Assembly (NCBI GenBank): GCA_027459725.1
Contig: DAIDHK010000010.1
Coordinates: forward strand, 1 to 49,085
DNA length: 49,085 bases
Direction: 5' to 3'
Source: Candidatus Levyibacteriota bacterium
GTDB taxonomy: Bacteria > Patescibacteriota > Microgenomatia > Levybacterales > UBA12049
A program made the position numbers and the translations under genes. The notes below the pieces were generated by a model. That model had not been told where the DNA came from and did not search any database. It saw only the letters and a list, made by a program, of their open reading frames with translations. Shown piece after piece: positions 9,401 to 18,128 of the stretch (positions within the stretch are counted from its first letter, which is position 1; the number at the start of each line of letters is the position of its first letter).

Positions 9401-9452
9401 AGTATAATTCAAAATAAACTTAGCAGGTGTGACAAAGCTCACACGAAGCTAA
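9401..9452 (-). promoter_or_regulatory. Crp/Fnr-type class II operator and promoter of sufS
   Basis: The palindrome TGTGA-CAAAGC-TCACA occupies 9428-9443 and extends to GTGTGA/TCACAC, with outer TTAGC/GCTAA arms. The minus-strand -10 box TATACT is at 9406-9401, giving a start near 9394. The palindrome centre (9435.5) then falls at -41.5, the textbook class II activator position. The -35 hexamer is poor (CACCTG), as expected for activator dependence. The same inverted repeat could also fold at the end of the purD transcript as a weak terminator. Confidence 0.6.
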
Positions 9453-9491
9453 ATTAACTTTATAAATGATATTTTGTTTGAGAATCAGGGT

Positions 9492-10844
9492 TTAGCGTAA
9501 GGAGTTTAAGCGCTCTATATCTCTCCAGCCGATATCTGTTCTAAAATGCAGGTTATTTCCTTCAACGTTAATTAAAGAAATGGCATGGTATGCTCTCATT
9601 CTGGCTTCAATTACGTTCTTCCCTTCTCCTACAACATAAAAAAGTCTCCCACCGTTTGCAAAATATTTTTTATGTATAACCTTTACTCCTGCACCATAAA
9701 TTTTCACTCCGACAATTCTACTCGCTTTCTCCAAACCAAAAATCTGCTTACCCTTCACGTTTGAATAATTGCCAGGATAACCTCTGGAAGCGCCCGCAAT
9801 GACTACACGGGCTTTAGAATCTGGTTTTAACTTAACTTTATTCAGTCGTTGTTGTACAATCGCCATACTTACTTCATATAAATCATTTTTTAGACCAGGC
9901 AAAATCGCCTCCACTTCCGGATCTCCCCAACGGGCATTAAATTCAATCACATAGGGAACTAATTTACCTTTCTTTTTAACCACAATTCCTCCCAAATATA
10001 ATACTCCTTTATAAGGCCGTTTTTCTTCAATCAGTCCTGTAATTGTTTTATCGATGATTTCTTTTTTAATCTGCTTTAATAAACTGTTTCTCATCAATAA
10101 GGGTGGAGTGCTTACCCCCATACCTCCTGTATTCTCTCCCTCATCAAAATCATTTACTCGTTTATGATCTTGAGCAGTTCCTGCGATCTGATAATGCCTG
10201 CCGTCGCTTAAAATGAATAGAGAAAATTCCTCACCGTTTGATCCATCATCATTACATAGCCACTCTTCCAGTACAAAAACTTTTCCCGCTTCACCAAATC
10301 TGGATAATTCTTTTATCCTCTCAACTGCTTCATCATTATTGTTTGCTGGCAGAGCACCTTTTCCTTCGGCTAACCCCGAGGCTTTAACAAACCATGCTTT
10401 GTTCTTTTGAATTTTTAAGAAATTTTCTCCTTCTTCCAAAGAGTGACAAACTTTAAATTTTGGCTGAGGCAATCCATATCTCTGTCCAAAATCTCTAGCC
10501 CAACCCTTATCCCATTCAATCTGTCCTGCCGCTCTCGTTGGGCCTACGACTGGTATATTTAATGCTGTTAACTTATCTACTAACCCAGACTCGATGGCAT
10601 TATCCTGGGCTACATCTACCAACTGAACGTTTTCTTTTTTACAGATTTCTAATATTTCATCAATGCTGGTTGTTTTTAATTTCGGATAAATCTTAACCGG
10701 TTTTTTAGTATTAAAGCCCATCATGTCATTTCCTGGAACAGCCAGTATTTTTTTAACATATTTGCTCTTATCATAACCATCCACCAAAGCACTTCCCCTC
10801 CCTCCACCGTCAATGATTAAAACAATACTTCCCCCTTTTTTCAT
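9492..10844 (-). CDS. purD: Phosphoribosylamine-glycine ligase (PurD)
   Basis: This ATP-grasp enzyme joins phosphoribosylamine and glycine to make GAR, purine step 2. Visible are the N-terminal 'VLIIDGGGRGSALVDGY' (variant of the usual GxGGREHA), 'WFVKASGLAEGKGAL', 'GFD-like EENTGGMGVSTPP' and the metal/ATP segment 'EFNARWGDPE'. The length of 450 is slightly above the usual 420-430. It follows purN by 22 bases. A TATACT box 8 bases before ATG could give an additional short-leader transcript. The substrate glycine may come from the kbl pathway in this window. Confidence 0.9.
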   Translation of the reverse strand: MKKGGSIVLIIDGGGRGSALVDGYDKSKYVKKILAVPGNDMMGFNTKKPVKIYPKLKTTSIDEILEICKKENVQLVDVAQDNAIESGLVDKLTALNIPVVGPTRAAGQIEWDKGWARDFGQRYGLPQPKFKVCHSLEEGENFLKIQKNKAWFVKASGLAEGKGALPANNNDEAVERIKELSRFGEAGKVFVLEEWLCNDDGSNGEEFSLFILSDGRHYQIAGTAQDHKRVNDFDEGENTGGMGVSTPPLLMRNSLLKQIKKEIIDKTITGLIEEKRPYKGVLYLGGIVVKKKGKLVPYVIEFNARWGDPEVEAILPGLKNDLYEVSMAIVQQRLNKVKLKPDSKARVVIAGASRGYPGNYSNVKGKQIFGLEKASRIVGVKIYGAGVKVIHKKYFANGGRLFYVVGEGKNVIEARMRAYHAISLINVEGNNLHFRTDIGWRDIERLNSLR

Positions 10845-10866
10845 ATTCTATTAGTATATTAACCTA

Positions 10867-11598
10867 TTATGCATTAGGATAATCTTTAATTGCTCTTCTC
10901 TTACATCTCTCAAGTAATTCTTCTTCTCCTGGTTTGACAAAACTTATTTCATTTTTTATAACTTTTACCTTACCATTTACCACATCTTTTAACAACTCAA
11001 TCTGTACCTGATGCTCAACTGGTAATACTCTGTCTTGCAAGCTTTCTGGAGTATCGCTCCTGTTAATATCAACTTCTTTTAATTTAACTACTGCTCCCTG
11101 ATCAAATTTGCTATGGACCCGCTGAGCTATTGCTAAAGTCTTCCATTCTCTATCTACTTCTCTCGCGAAATATAACCTGGCTGCATGTACTCTAATACCA
11201 TACATTCCTTTGCCTCCAAATTCGGGTACCGGTCCAGGATGCTGGTTGAAAATATTATCTTCATAAGCATTTATGACATTTAGCGGCGTTAGAGGCAACC
11301 ATCCATTTTGCGTTACAACAGTGATATGTCTTTTTTGTAAATTAGTAAGCAATGCTTCTCCAAACTTTTGCTGATCAACCAATCCGGTCTGTTCTCTGTA
11401 ATTATCAGGATCTATCACTACTAAATTCTGCTGATCAATATCTAAATTACGAGCCTTTATTAATCCACCAGCAGTTTCTGAACTAGTGATTATACAGCCA
11501 ATTCGCACATCAGGAATGACCTGAGTCTGGCAAGCTTGAATAATAGCCTGCATTGTAGTACCTCCTCCAGAAATGAGAATACCTAATTGATGCCTCAT
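10867..11598 (-). CDS. purN: GAR formyltransferase-like protein (PurN family)
   Basis: The N-terminal 'GILISGGGTTMQAII' is the phosphate-binding loop of PurN. The catalytic Asn and His are kept in FNQHPGP, and the Asp in KFDQGAVV. It should formylate GAR using 10-formyl-tetrahydrofolate. At 243 residues it is longer than typical PurN (about 190-215), with extra C-terminal sequence and a GKGMYG insertion after the active site, so it is a divergent variant. It is divergent from purF and is followed by purD. Confidence 0.85.
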   Translation of the reverse strand: MRHQLGILISGGGTTMQAIIQACQTQVIPDVRIGCIITSSETAGGLIKARNLDIDQQNLVVIDPDNYREQTGLVDQQKFGEALLTNLQKRHITVVTQNGWLPLTPLNVINAYEDNIFNQHPGPVPEFGGKGMYGIRVHAARLYFAREVDREWKTLAIAQRVHSKFDQGAVVKLKEVDINRSDTPESLQDRVLPVEHQVQIELLKDVVNGKVKVIKNEISFVKPGEEELLERCKRRAIKDYPNA

Positions 11599-11662
11599 CA
11601 GTCAGTATTTTTATCTTAGCATATACTAATTGATTTTGAATTTACAGTAAATTTGTTTCCTC

Positions 11663-11692
11663 TTGTTGTAAAAGTTTATTTATGTCTATAAT
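11663..11692 (+). promoter_or_regulatory. Predicted purF promoter
   Basis: TTGTTG (11663-11668) and TATAAT (11687-11692) are spaced by 18 bases. Six bases after TATAAT is the ATG of a 20-codon reading frame, so the transcript would begin with that small ORF rather than with purF. Confidence 0.55.
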
Positions 11693-11698
11693 AAAATT

Positions 11699-11758
11699 AT
11701 GTATCCCCTGCCATGTAATAATTTATTTCGCTGCCTTCATAAAGGAGGACATAATTAA
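11699..11758 (+). CDS. Putative leaderless leader peptide of purF
   Basis: A 19-residue reading frame, MYPLPCNNLFRCLHKGGHN, begins exactly 6 bases after the TATAAT box and ends 3 bases before purF. The purF Shine-Dalgarno AAAGGAGG lies inside its last codons. Ribosomes translating this peptide would cover or expose the purF start region, suggesting coupling or attenuation. It is too short for statistical support; the arrangement is the evidence. Confidence 0.4.
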   Translation: MYPLPCNNLFRCLHKGGHN

Positions 11759-11761
11759 TTT

Positions 11762-13228
11762 ATGTGTGCAGTATTCGGCATTTTCGGTACAAAAGAACAG
11801 AATACTGCAATGATCACTGCCCAAGGCTTGTCTGCATTACAGCACAGGGGGCAGGAAAGTACAGGTATAACAACCTCTGATGGTAAGAATATCTACTCAC
11901 ACAAAAATCTAGGTCTGGTTTCTCATGTATATAATGAACAATCAACCAGTAATCTCAAAGGGCATATTGCTATCGGTCACAACCGTTATGGAACTTCCTC
12001 TAAAAGAAACCCTTCCCATCATATCCAGCCGGTCATGGGTGAAGATAAATTGTTTACCATGGCTCACAATGGAAATCTGCCAGATACATCTCCTTTAGAA
12101 ATTTTTCTGAAAACCCACGACATTCCTAATCCCGGCTTTAATGATTCAGAAATGATCTATGAATCCGTAGCATATTTTGTCCGTAAAGGTATTCCTCTAC
12201 GACAGGCGATTGTAGAAGCTTCTCCATTATTTACAGGTGTTTATTGTCTGTTATTTATGGATAAGAATAATCTTATTGCTTTACGCGATCCTTTTGGTAT
12301 TAGACCCCTTGCACTTGGCAGCTTACATGACAGTTATATTTTTGCTTCGGAAACTTGTGCCATCGACACTGTAAAAGGTACTTTTTTACGTGACGTCAAA
12401 CCGGGTGAAATGGTTATCGTTCACGACCGAAAGATCGAATCAGTACAGCTGAAAGAACCAAGTCCACGCTTGGATATTTTTGAATTTGTATACTTTGCTC
12501 GCCCTGATAGTCTTCTCATGGGACAAAATGTTTACCAGGTCCGTAAGAGATTTGGAGTCGAACTTGCCCGCGAACATCCTTTAAATGCTGACTTAGTAAT
12601 TCCAGTACCTGATTCAGGGATTCCTGCTGCCATTGGTTATGCCCAGTCACTAGGTTTGCCCTATGAAGAAGGACTGACTAAGAACCGCTATGTAGGAAGA
12701 ACTTTTATTCTGCCGAATCAGGAAGAAAGGGAAAAAAGCGTAGCCAGAAAACTAAATCCTATCCCTGAAGTAATTATGGGAAAAAAAGTTGTTTTAGTCG
12801 ATGATTCTATTGTACGGGGAACTACTTCACGCAATTTGGTCAGACGAGTTTTCGCAGCTGGAGCAAAAGAAGTTCACTTACTTATTACCTCTCCCAGGGT
12901 CCTGTTCCCCGATTTCTATGGAATAGATACACCTAACCAGTCCCAACTTATTGCAGCGCGTAAAACTTTATCAGAAATCCAACAATTTATCGGAGCAACT
13001 TCATTATATTATCTTTCCTATCAGGGATTAATTAAGGCCACTTCTATATCAGAGAATAATCTGACCACTTCCTGTTTCACAGGTGAATACCCCGCCGATA
13101 TCGGACGCCGACGTAGAGAAATTATTTATGAGAAAAACAGTATTGCACGTTATATCAAATTCTATCCGATTTGGGATGAGGACTTCAGCGAAGATCTAGT
13201 GTCTCCGCTTTATAAACCAGCTTTTTAG
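11762..13228 (+). CDS. purF: Amidophosphoribosyltransferase (PurF)
   Basis: The enzyme makes phosphoribosylamine from PRPP and glutamine, the first committed purine step. The start is certain: MCAVFGIFG places the N-terminal nucleophile Cys directly after Met. The glutaminase part (to about 235) has HNGNLPDT and FGIRPLALG. The PRPP motif is VVLVDDSIVRGTTS near 345-358. A C-terminal Cys (TSCFTGEYP) matches the Fe-S type region, but I cannot confirm a full cluster set. AAAGGAGG lies about 13 bases upstream. Its 3' end overlaps the convergent purM end by 44 bases, an unusually long overlap. Confidence 0.95.
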   Translation: MCAVFGIFGTKEQNTAMITAQGLSALQHRGQESTGITTSDGKNIYSHKNLGLVSHVYNEQSTSNLKGHIAIGHNRYGTSSKRNPSHHIQPVMGEDKLFTMAHNGNLPDTSPLEIFLKTHDIPNPGFNDSEMIYESVAYFVRKGIPLRQAIVEASPLFTGVYCLLFMDKNNLIALRDPFGIRPLALGSLHDSYIFASETCAIDTVKGTFLRDVKPGEMVIVHDRKIESVQLKEPSPRLDIFEFVYFARPDSLLMGQNVYQVRKRFGVELAREHPLNADLVIPVPDSGIPAAIGYAQSLGLPYEEGLTKNRYVGRTFILPNQEEREKSVARKLNPIPEVIMGKKVVLVDDSIVRGTTSRNLVRRVFAAGAKEVHLLITSPRVLFPDFYGIDTPNQSQLIAARKTLSEIQQFIGATSLYYLSYQGLIKATSISENNLTTSCFTGEYPADIGRRRREIIYEKNSIARYIKFYPIWDEDFSEDLVSPLYKPAF

Positions 13229-14285
13229 GCACAATAATTACCTGCCTCTCACCCTTCTCAACATATCCCGCCAGCCAACTTTTAAACTTAAGTTTTTTAG
13301 CTATCTTTTGTGCTTCCACAATATATTTTTCTTCCAGAAACATTGCAAATCCCGCCCCCATGTTGAAATTGCCATACATTTCCTGATCATCACTTCCTGA
13401 CTGCTGTTGGATAAAATCAAACAAAATTTGAGGCTGGGGAATGTTTTCCAGTAAATACGTAAATTTTTTCTCAGCTCGCATCAGTTTGCGCCAACCATGT
13501 CCAGTGATATTAACCATATAATGAATCTTTATTCCATTTGCCAGTAATTCTCTAATTAGTCTTGCATAAATATGGGTCGGTATCAGAAGTGATTCTCCGT
13601 ATGTTCTGCCGTTTGGTAAAACTGTAGCATAATTCATTTTCAATTTACCGGCAATTTTACGAGCCAGGGTCAATCCGTTCGCATGTATACCGCTGCTCTC
13701 AATTAATAAAATGGCATCTCCCGCTTTTAAATTATCACCCAGAACTAGATTTCTTTTTGGACGGATAATTCCCACTGCTGATCCCCCAAGATCTATGGAT
13801 TTGGGATTAATAATTTCCTTAAGCGTTGGCGTTTCTCCACCACCCCAGACAGCGCCAGCCTGTTTAACGGCTTGCGCCCACCCTTCTATCAAATCTTTAG
13901 CACGCTGTTTATCCGCAAACCAGTTAGAATCTCCAACTGCAAAATAAGCATTAACTATTTGCGGATCTGCACCAACTACAATCAAATCATTTACAATCAT
14001 GGCTACCGTATCTTGGGCAATAGCATCATAATACGTTTTCTTTCCGTATTTTCTCATAGCATCGGCAACCAGATTTTTTGTACCTAGTCCTTCGATCACG
14101 AATGCATGGAAAGCTTCTTTTTCTTCCCATACATACGCTGATTCACCACGACTGTCAGCCACTTCAAACATAGCAAGACGACGCAAATTAGTCGCGGTCG
14201 ATTTAGCCCGTATTTGCGCTAACTTTTTAATCGGATCCATTAGATTATAATCTACACCAGATGATGAGTAAGTAATTTTTTTCAT
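13185..14285 (-). CDS. purM: AIR synthase (PurM)
   Basis: This ATP-dependent enzyme closes the imidazole ring (FGAM to AIR). Visible are the AIRS-fold features 'AQDTVAMIVNDLIVVGADP', 'GGETPTLKEI' and 'GDAILLIESSGIHANGLTLAR', plus 'NITGHGWRKLMR'. The length of 366 is close to the usual 340-350. It is separated from purQ by 199 bases and has its own promoter, so it may be regulated apart from the purB-Q operon. It shares its last 44 bases with purF on the other strand. Confidence 0.92.
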   Translation of the reverse strand: MKKITYSSSGVDYNLMDPIKKLAQIRAKSTATNLRRLAMFEVADSRGESAYVWEEKEAFHAFVIEGLGTKNLVADAMRKYGKKTYYDAIAQDTVAMIVNDLIVVGADPQIVNAYFAVGDSNWFADKQRAKDLIEGWAQAVKQAGAVWGGGETPTLKEIINPKSIDLGGSAVGIIRPKRNLVLGDNLKAGDAILLIESSGIHANGLTLARKIAGKLKMNYATVLPNGRTYGESLLIPTHIYARLIRELLANGIKIHYMVNITGHGWRKLMRAEKKFTYLLENIPQPQILFDFIQQQSGSDDQEMYGNFNMGAGFAMFLEEKYIVEAQKIAKKLKFKSWLAGYVEKGERQVIIVPKKLVYKAETLDLR

Positions 14286-14418
14286 AGAGAAATAATTTAA
14301 TTAAATTCAATGATTTTATTTTTCATATCAATGTTAATTATTTAGTTTTTAGAACAAAACATAATGAACTGTTTATTGTCAGATCTGCTAGACTTTTCTT
14401 AATCACTCCCGTTCCGGA

Positions 14419-14447
14419 TTTAAATATCTATACAATTGTCCTGTCAA
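14419..14447 (-). promoter_or_regulatory. Predicted purM promoter
   Basis: On the minus strand, TTGACA (14447-14442) and TTTAAA (14424-14419) are 17 bases apart. The leader to purM would be about 125 bases. It contains a GTG-started 22-codon frame (14406-14338), followed by a 9-codon frame just before purM; either may be chance. No known purine riboswitch core was recognised. Confidence 0.5.
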
Positions 14448-14484
14448 AATCAAAAGCGATAAGATAGCTATGAGGAATCATAAT

Positions 14485-15273
14485 TTATGCTTTGTTGACA
14501 AACTTCACAGCATTTTTAAAAATCTGCAAGCCATGTGGATCTTCAATGCTTAATCTTCGCCAGTTGGGATACTGTTCGCGTAGTACAAATCTCTCAGGAT
14601 GAGGCATGAGACCAAAAATTCTACCCGAAGAATCTGTAATGCCTGCAATCGCGTTTAGCGAACCGTTGGGATTAGCGGGATAACTCATTGTTGCTTTTCC
14701 AGTTCCGTTAATGTAGCGCAAACCCACCAGATTCTCATCTTCTATGATATCCAGAATTTTTTCTTGTGTAAAAAACCTTCCTTCTCCATGGGCAACCTGA
14801 TAGCTGACTTTCTGACCTCCCATATCTCGCAAAAAAGGCGAATTATTCCTATCTTCTATCTGTAAGTTGACCCATCGGCATTCGAGATGACCACTGTAAT
14901 TATTAGCTAATGTTACATCCATTTGTCCAATTCTGGCAAAGGGTAATAAACCTGTACGCACTAATACTTGAAACCCATTGCAGATACCAATCGTCAGAGT
15001 ATCTTTGCGATCGATAAACTTTTTGATTGTTTCTGAAAAAAATGAAGTCATTTCTGTAGCTAAAATCTTACCCGAGGCAATATCATCTCCATAAGAAAAC
15101 CCACCAGGTAACGCTATTATTTTATAATCCAGTATTTTTTTTGGATTATTACGTAAATCATTTACGTGTACATACTCGGGATTCCCCCCAGCCAGCCTAA
15201 AAGCAAACTCCAGCTCTTCATCACAATTGATTCCGTCAGTTTTTAAAATTAATATTCTGGCTTTGGTCTTCAT
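14485..15273 (-). CDS. purQ: FGAM synthase glutaminase subunit (PurQ)
   Basis: This class I glutamine amidotransferase supplies ammonia to PurL. The nucleophile Cys is in GICNGFQVL near residue 98, and the His/Glu pair in GLMPHPERF near 228. 'LPGGFSYGDDIASGK' is typical. The length of 262 fits the longer bacterial PurQ type. It begins 2 bases after purL, so the two subunits are coupled. Confidence 0.93.
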   Translation of the reverse strand: MKTKARILILKTDGINCDEELEFAFRLAGGNPEYVHVNDLRNNPKKILDYKIIALPGGFSYGDDIASGKILATEMTSFFSETIKKFIDRKDTLTIGICNGFQVLVRTGLLPFARIGQMDVTLANNYSGHLECRWVNLQIEDRNNSPFLRDMGGQKVSYQVAHGEGRFFTQEKILDIIEDENLVGLRYINGTGKATMSYPANPNGSLNAIAGITDSSGRIFGLMPHPERFVLREQYPNWRRLSIEDPHGLQIFKNAVKFVNKA

Positions 15274-15275
15274 AT

Positions 15276-18128
15276 TTATCCAACACTACCAAATAAGTCT
15301 TCAAATGGTTTCTGCCATGATTTTTTTAAAACTGAAATATCTGCTGAGAAAACCTCTTTCTTATCCTGCATAACTGAAATTATCTGTTCTGTAGTAATTT
15401 CTCCAAGTAATCTATGTGGAATTTTGGAAAATAATTTTTCGCCTATTTTTCGACTTTCCACCTCTACTATAAAGCATCCAGCGGTCTCATTAAATAATGC
15501 ATACATTAACTGATCTCTTTGTGTTAATTTTATTCTTATACCAAGATTACCACCTATACACATCTCGAACAAACTTGCTATTAATCCTCCTTCACTAACG
15601 TCATGACAGGCTAAAATTCTGTTTTTACTGATTCCACTATAAACTACTGAAAATACTTGCTTAACTAGTTTTAAATCCATTTGAGGAACACGGTTTTCTG
15701 GAAATTTTGCCCTACTGATTTCCGAATATATAGAACCCTCCATTGCTTCCAAATCCTGCTTACCAACTAAATAGACAACAGAGCCTTCCTGTTTAAAATC
15801 AGCCGTAACCGTCCTGGAAACATCTGGTATTTTCCCAAACACTGACATGCACAGTACAGGAGGAATTTTAATTACTTCCCCGTCTGGTCCACGATATGTT
15901 GATGATAAACTGTCTTTGCCAGAAATAACTGGTATATTGAATGCTTTCATGACATCAACCACTGCATCAACTGATCTATCCAGAGTCCACAAGGCATCTT
16001 CATCTGGAAACGGCCATATGTAATTATTAATTAGAGCCGCCTGCCGATAATCTCCACCTACGCAAACATAATTAGCCAAAGCTTCCACCGATGCCCAGAT
16101 ACTTCCCCAGTAAGCATCATAATTATTTAAAACAGGATTTAATCCATGTGCAATAATCATGCCATATTGCTTATTTAGCATCGGTCTAATTACTGCAGCA
16201 TCCATGGGACCTTGTAGGGACAATCCCGCGTAAGGAGGTATAACACTAGTCCCCTGCACTGTGTGGTCATACTGTCTGACAATAGGTTCTTTTGAACATA
16301 CATTGCCATGAGACAGGACATTTTGTACGATTTTTATCCAGTCTTTTTGAGATCTTAAATTGACTGGGCTGTTAGGTGACTGTTTTGGAAGTGTGGAACT
16401 GTTTTCATTTTTCTTTGCCATCATTTTTCTTTGCGGTAAACCATGATGCAGGAAATTCATATCGAGATTACATACCAAATCCTTTCCATAATAAACCCGT
16501 AGCTTTTTACTTCCATCAAACTTCCCAAGTACAGCCGACTCTACGTTATGCCTATTACATAAGGCAACAAACTTTTTTAATTTTGATTTCTCCACAGCTA
16601 CTACCATTCTTTCCTGTGACTCAGAAATCCAGATTTCCCACGGAGACAATCCCTGATACTTCAAAGGGGCTTTGGACAAATCTACATTAACTCCTGTTTC
16701 CTCCCCCATTTCGCCAATCGCGGAGGAAAAACCTCCTGCTCCACAATCCTGAATTGTAGTAATAAGATTCCGATCCCGCGCTTCTATTAATGCATCGAAC
16801 ATTCGTTTTTCTTCAATCGCATTGCCAATCTGCACGGCTGAAGAATTAACCGAGATTGTACGATGACTCATCTCCCCACTGGAAAATGTAGCACCATGGA
16901 TTCCGTCCCTACCGGTTTTTCCACCAACTGCAACAACCACCTGACCAACTTTAGCCTTACGTTTTTTAGCCTTTTTAGTCGGCAAAGTCCCATAGGCACC
17001 CACAATAATAGTCGGTTTGGCACGAAAATCAGGATGAAAATGTATAGAACCATTATTGGTTGGAATACCCATCCGATTACCATAATCGCGCACTCCAGTA
17101 ACCACTCTCTTTAGTAAATACTCTGGTGGAAGACATCCGGTAGGTAATTCGCTGGAAGGTAAATTTACCGGCGCGAAACAGAACATATCTGTTGAAGCAA
17201 CCGTCTTACCACCCAGCCCGGTACCCAGAACATCACGAAATACTCCTCCGCTGCCTGTCATTGCGCCTCCATAGGGCTCAATAGCTGAGGGACTGTTATG
17301 GGTTTCAACTTTGCCGCAAATTGACAACCCATCATAAAACTCAAGTACCCCGGAATTATCCACAAATGCTGATACAATATTCTTATCATGCTTAAGAGCT
17401 TCATTCTGAAGTCGTTTAATCAAAGGCAACTTTTTCTTTCCATCCACCACCAAATCAGCTTTAAATGTTTTATGGGCACAATGTTCACTCCAGGTTTGAG
17501 CTAAGGTCTCCAGTTCACAATCCGTAGGATCACGTCTCAATTGCTTGAAGTATTTCTGAATAATTTTCATTTCCTCCAGATTGAGAAACAGTTTATCTCT
17601 GGATAGAGACATCAGAGTCTCATCACTCATTTTTCGCAAAGATATAACCGCTGTATGTCCCTTTGAGGGTTTAATAACTAAAGTAGATGGATCTTTATCT
17701 ACAATATACTCAACTGTATGATTTAGAAGATTTAATTTTTTACTTAAATTTGAAACATCCTCTTCTTTGCTTCTGCTATAGAAGTAATATTCCCAACTTG
17801 CGTCGGCAGCTACTAGATTAACTCCCAAATCTTTAGCGGCTTTAATAATAGATGCTACTTCAGGATTCATAACACCCGGCTTATAAGCGATTTCTATTTT
17901 TTGTCCACCATTAATAACATGCTTATTCAATGCATAATCCTGATTGATCTCCTCGCATAAAAGTTTTTTTGCCAGCCTTTCAGCGGCGGAAGCTGTAATT
18001 CCTTCCAAACGATATACTCTTACAGTGCGTACACTTGTGATAGCTGTACCAGACAGCTCGGATAATATCCCTTTACCTCTTAAATCCTCATCTGCGTATT
18101 TACTGGTAACTCTAATTGTCTGGATCAT
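15276..18128 (-). CDS. purL: FGAM synthase with PurS-like N-terminal region (PurL)
   Basis: The ATP-dependent synthase subunit converts FGAR to FGAM. At 950 residues it is longer than small PurL (about 740) and shorter than large PurL (about 1300). The first 150 residues look like two PurS-type ferredoxin-like repeats (TIRVTSKYADEDLRGKG and a second near 75-115). These are followed by the PurL core, with 'TWSEHCAHKTFK', 'VETHNSPSAIEPYGGA', 'GGKTGRDGIHGATFSS' and 'ISGKDSL'. No separate purS is present, consistent with fusion. It overlaps purC by 17 bases and precedes purQ by 2. Confidence 0.93.
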   Translation of the reverse strand: MIQTIRVTSKYADEDLRGKGILSELSGTAITSVRTVRVYRLEGITASAAERLAKKLLCEEINQDYALNKHVINGGQKIEIAYKPGVMNPEVASIIKAAKDLGVNLVAADASWEYYFYSRSKEEDVSNLSKKLNLLNHTVEYIVDKDPSTLVIKPSKGHTAVISLRKMSDETLMSLSRDKLFLNLEEMKIIQKYFKQLRRDPTDCELETLAQTWSEHCAHKTFKADLVVDGKKKLPLIKRLQNEALKHDKNIVSAFVDNSGVLEFYDGLSICGKVETHNSPSAIEPYGGAMTGSGGVFRDVLGTGLGGKTVASTDMFCFAPVNLPSSELPTGCLPPEYLLKRVVTGVRDYGNRMGIPTNNGSIHFHPDFRAKPTIIVGAYGTLPTKKAKKRKAKVGQVVVAVGGKTGRDGIHGATFSSGEMSHRTISVNSSAVQIGNAIEEKRMFDALIEARDRNLITTIQDCGAGGFSSAIGEMGEETGVNVDLSKAPLKYQGLSPWEIWISESQERMVVAVEKSKLKKFVALCNRHNVESAVLGKFDGSKKLRVYYGKDLVCNLDMNFLHHGLPQRKMMAKKNENSSTLPKQSPNSPVNLRSQKDWIKIVQNVLSHGNVCSKEPIVRQYDHTVQGTSVIPPYAGLSLQGPMDAAVIRPMLNKQYGMIIAHGLNPVLNNYDAYWGSIWASVEALANYVCVGGDYRQAALINNYIWPFPDEDALWTLDRSVDAVVDVMKAFNIPVISGKDSLSSTYRGPDGEVIKIPPVLCMSVFGKIPDVSRTVTADFKQEGSVVYLVGKQDLEAMEGSIYSEISRAKFPENRVPQMDLKLVKQVFSVVYSGISKNRILACHDVSEGGLIASLFEMCIGGNLGIRIKLTQRDQLMYALFNETAGCFIVEVESRKIGEKLFSKIPHRLLGEITTEQIISVMQDKKEVFSADISVLKKSWQKPFEDLFGSVG

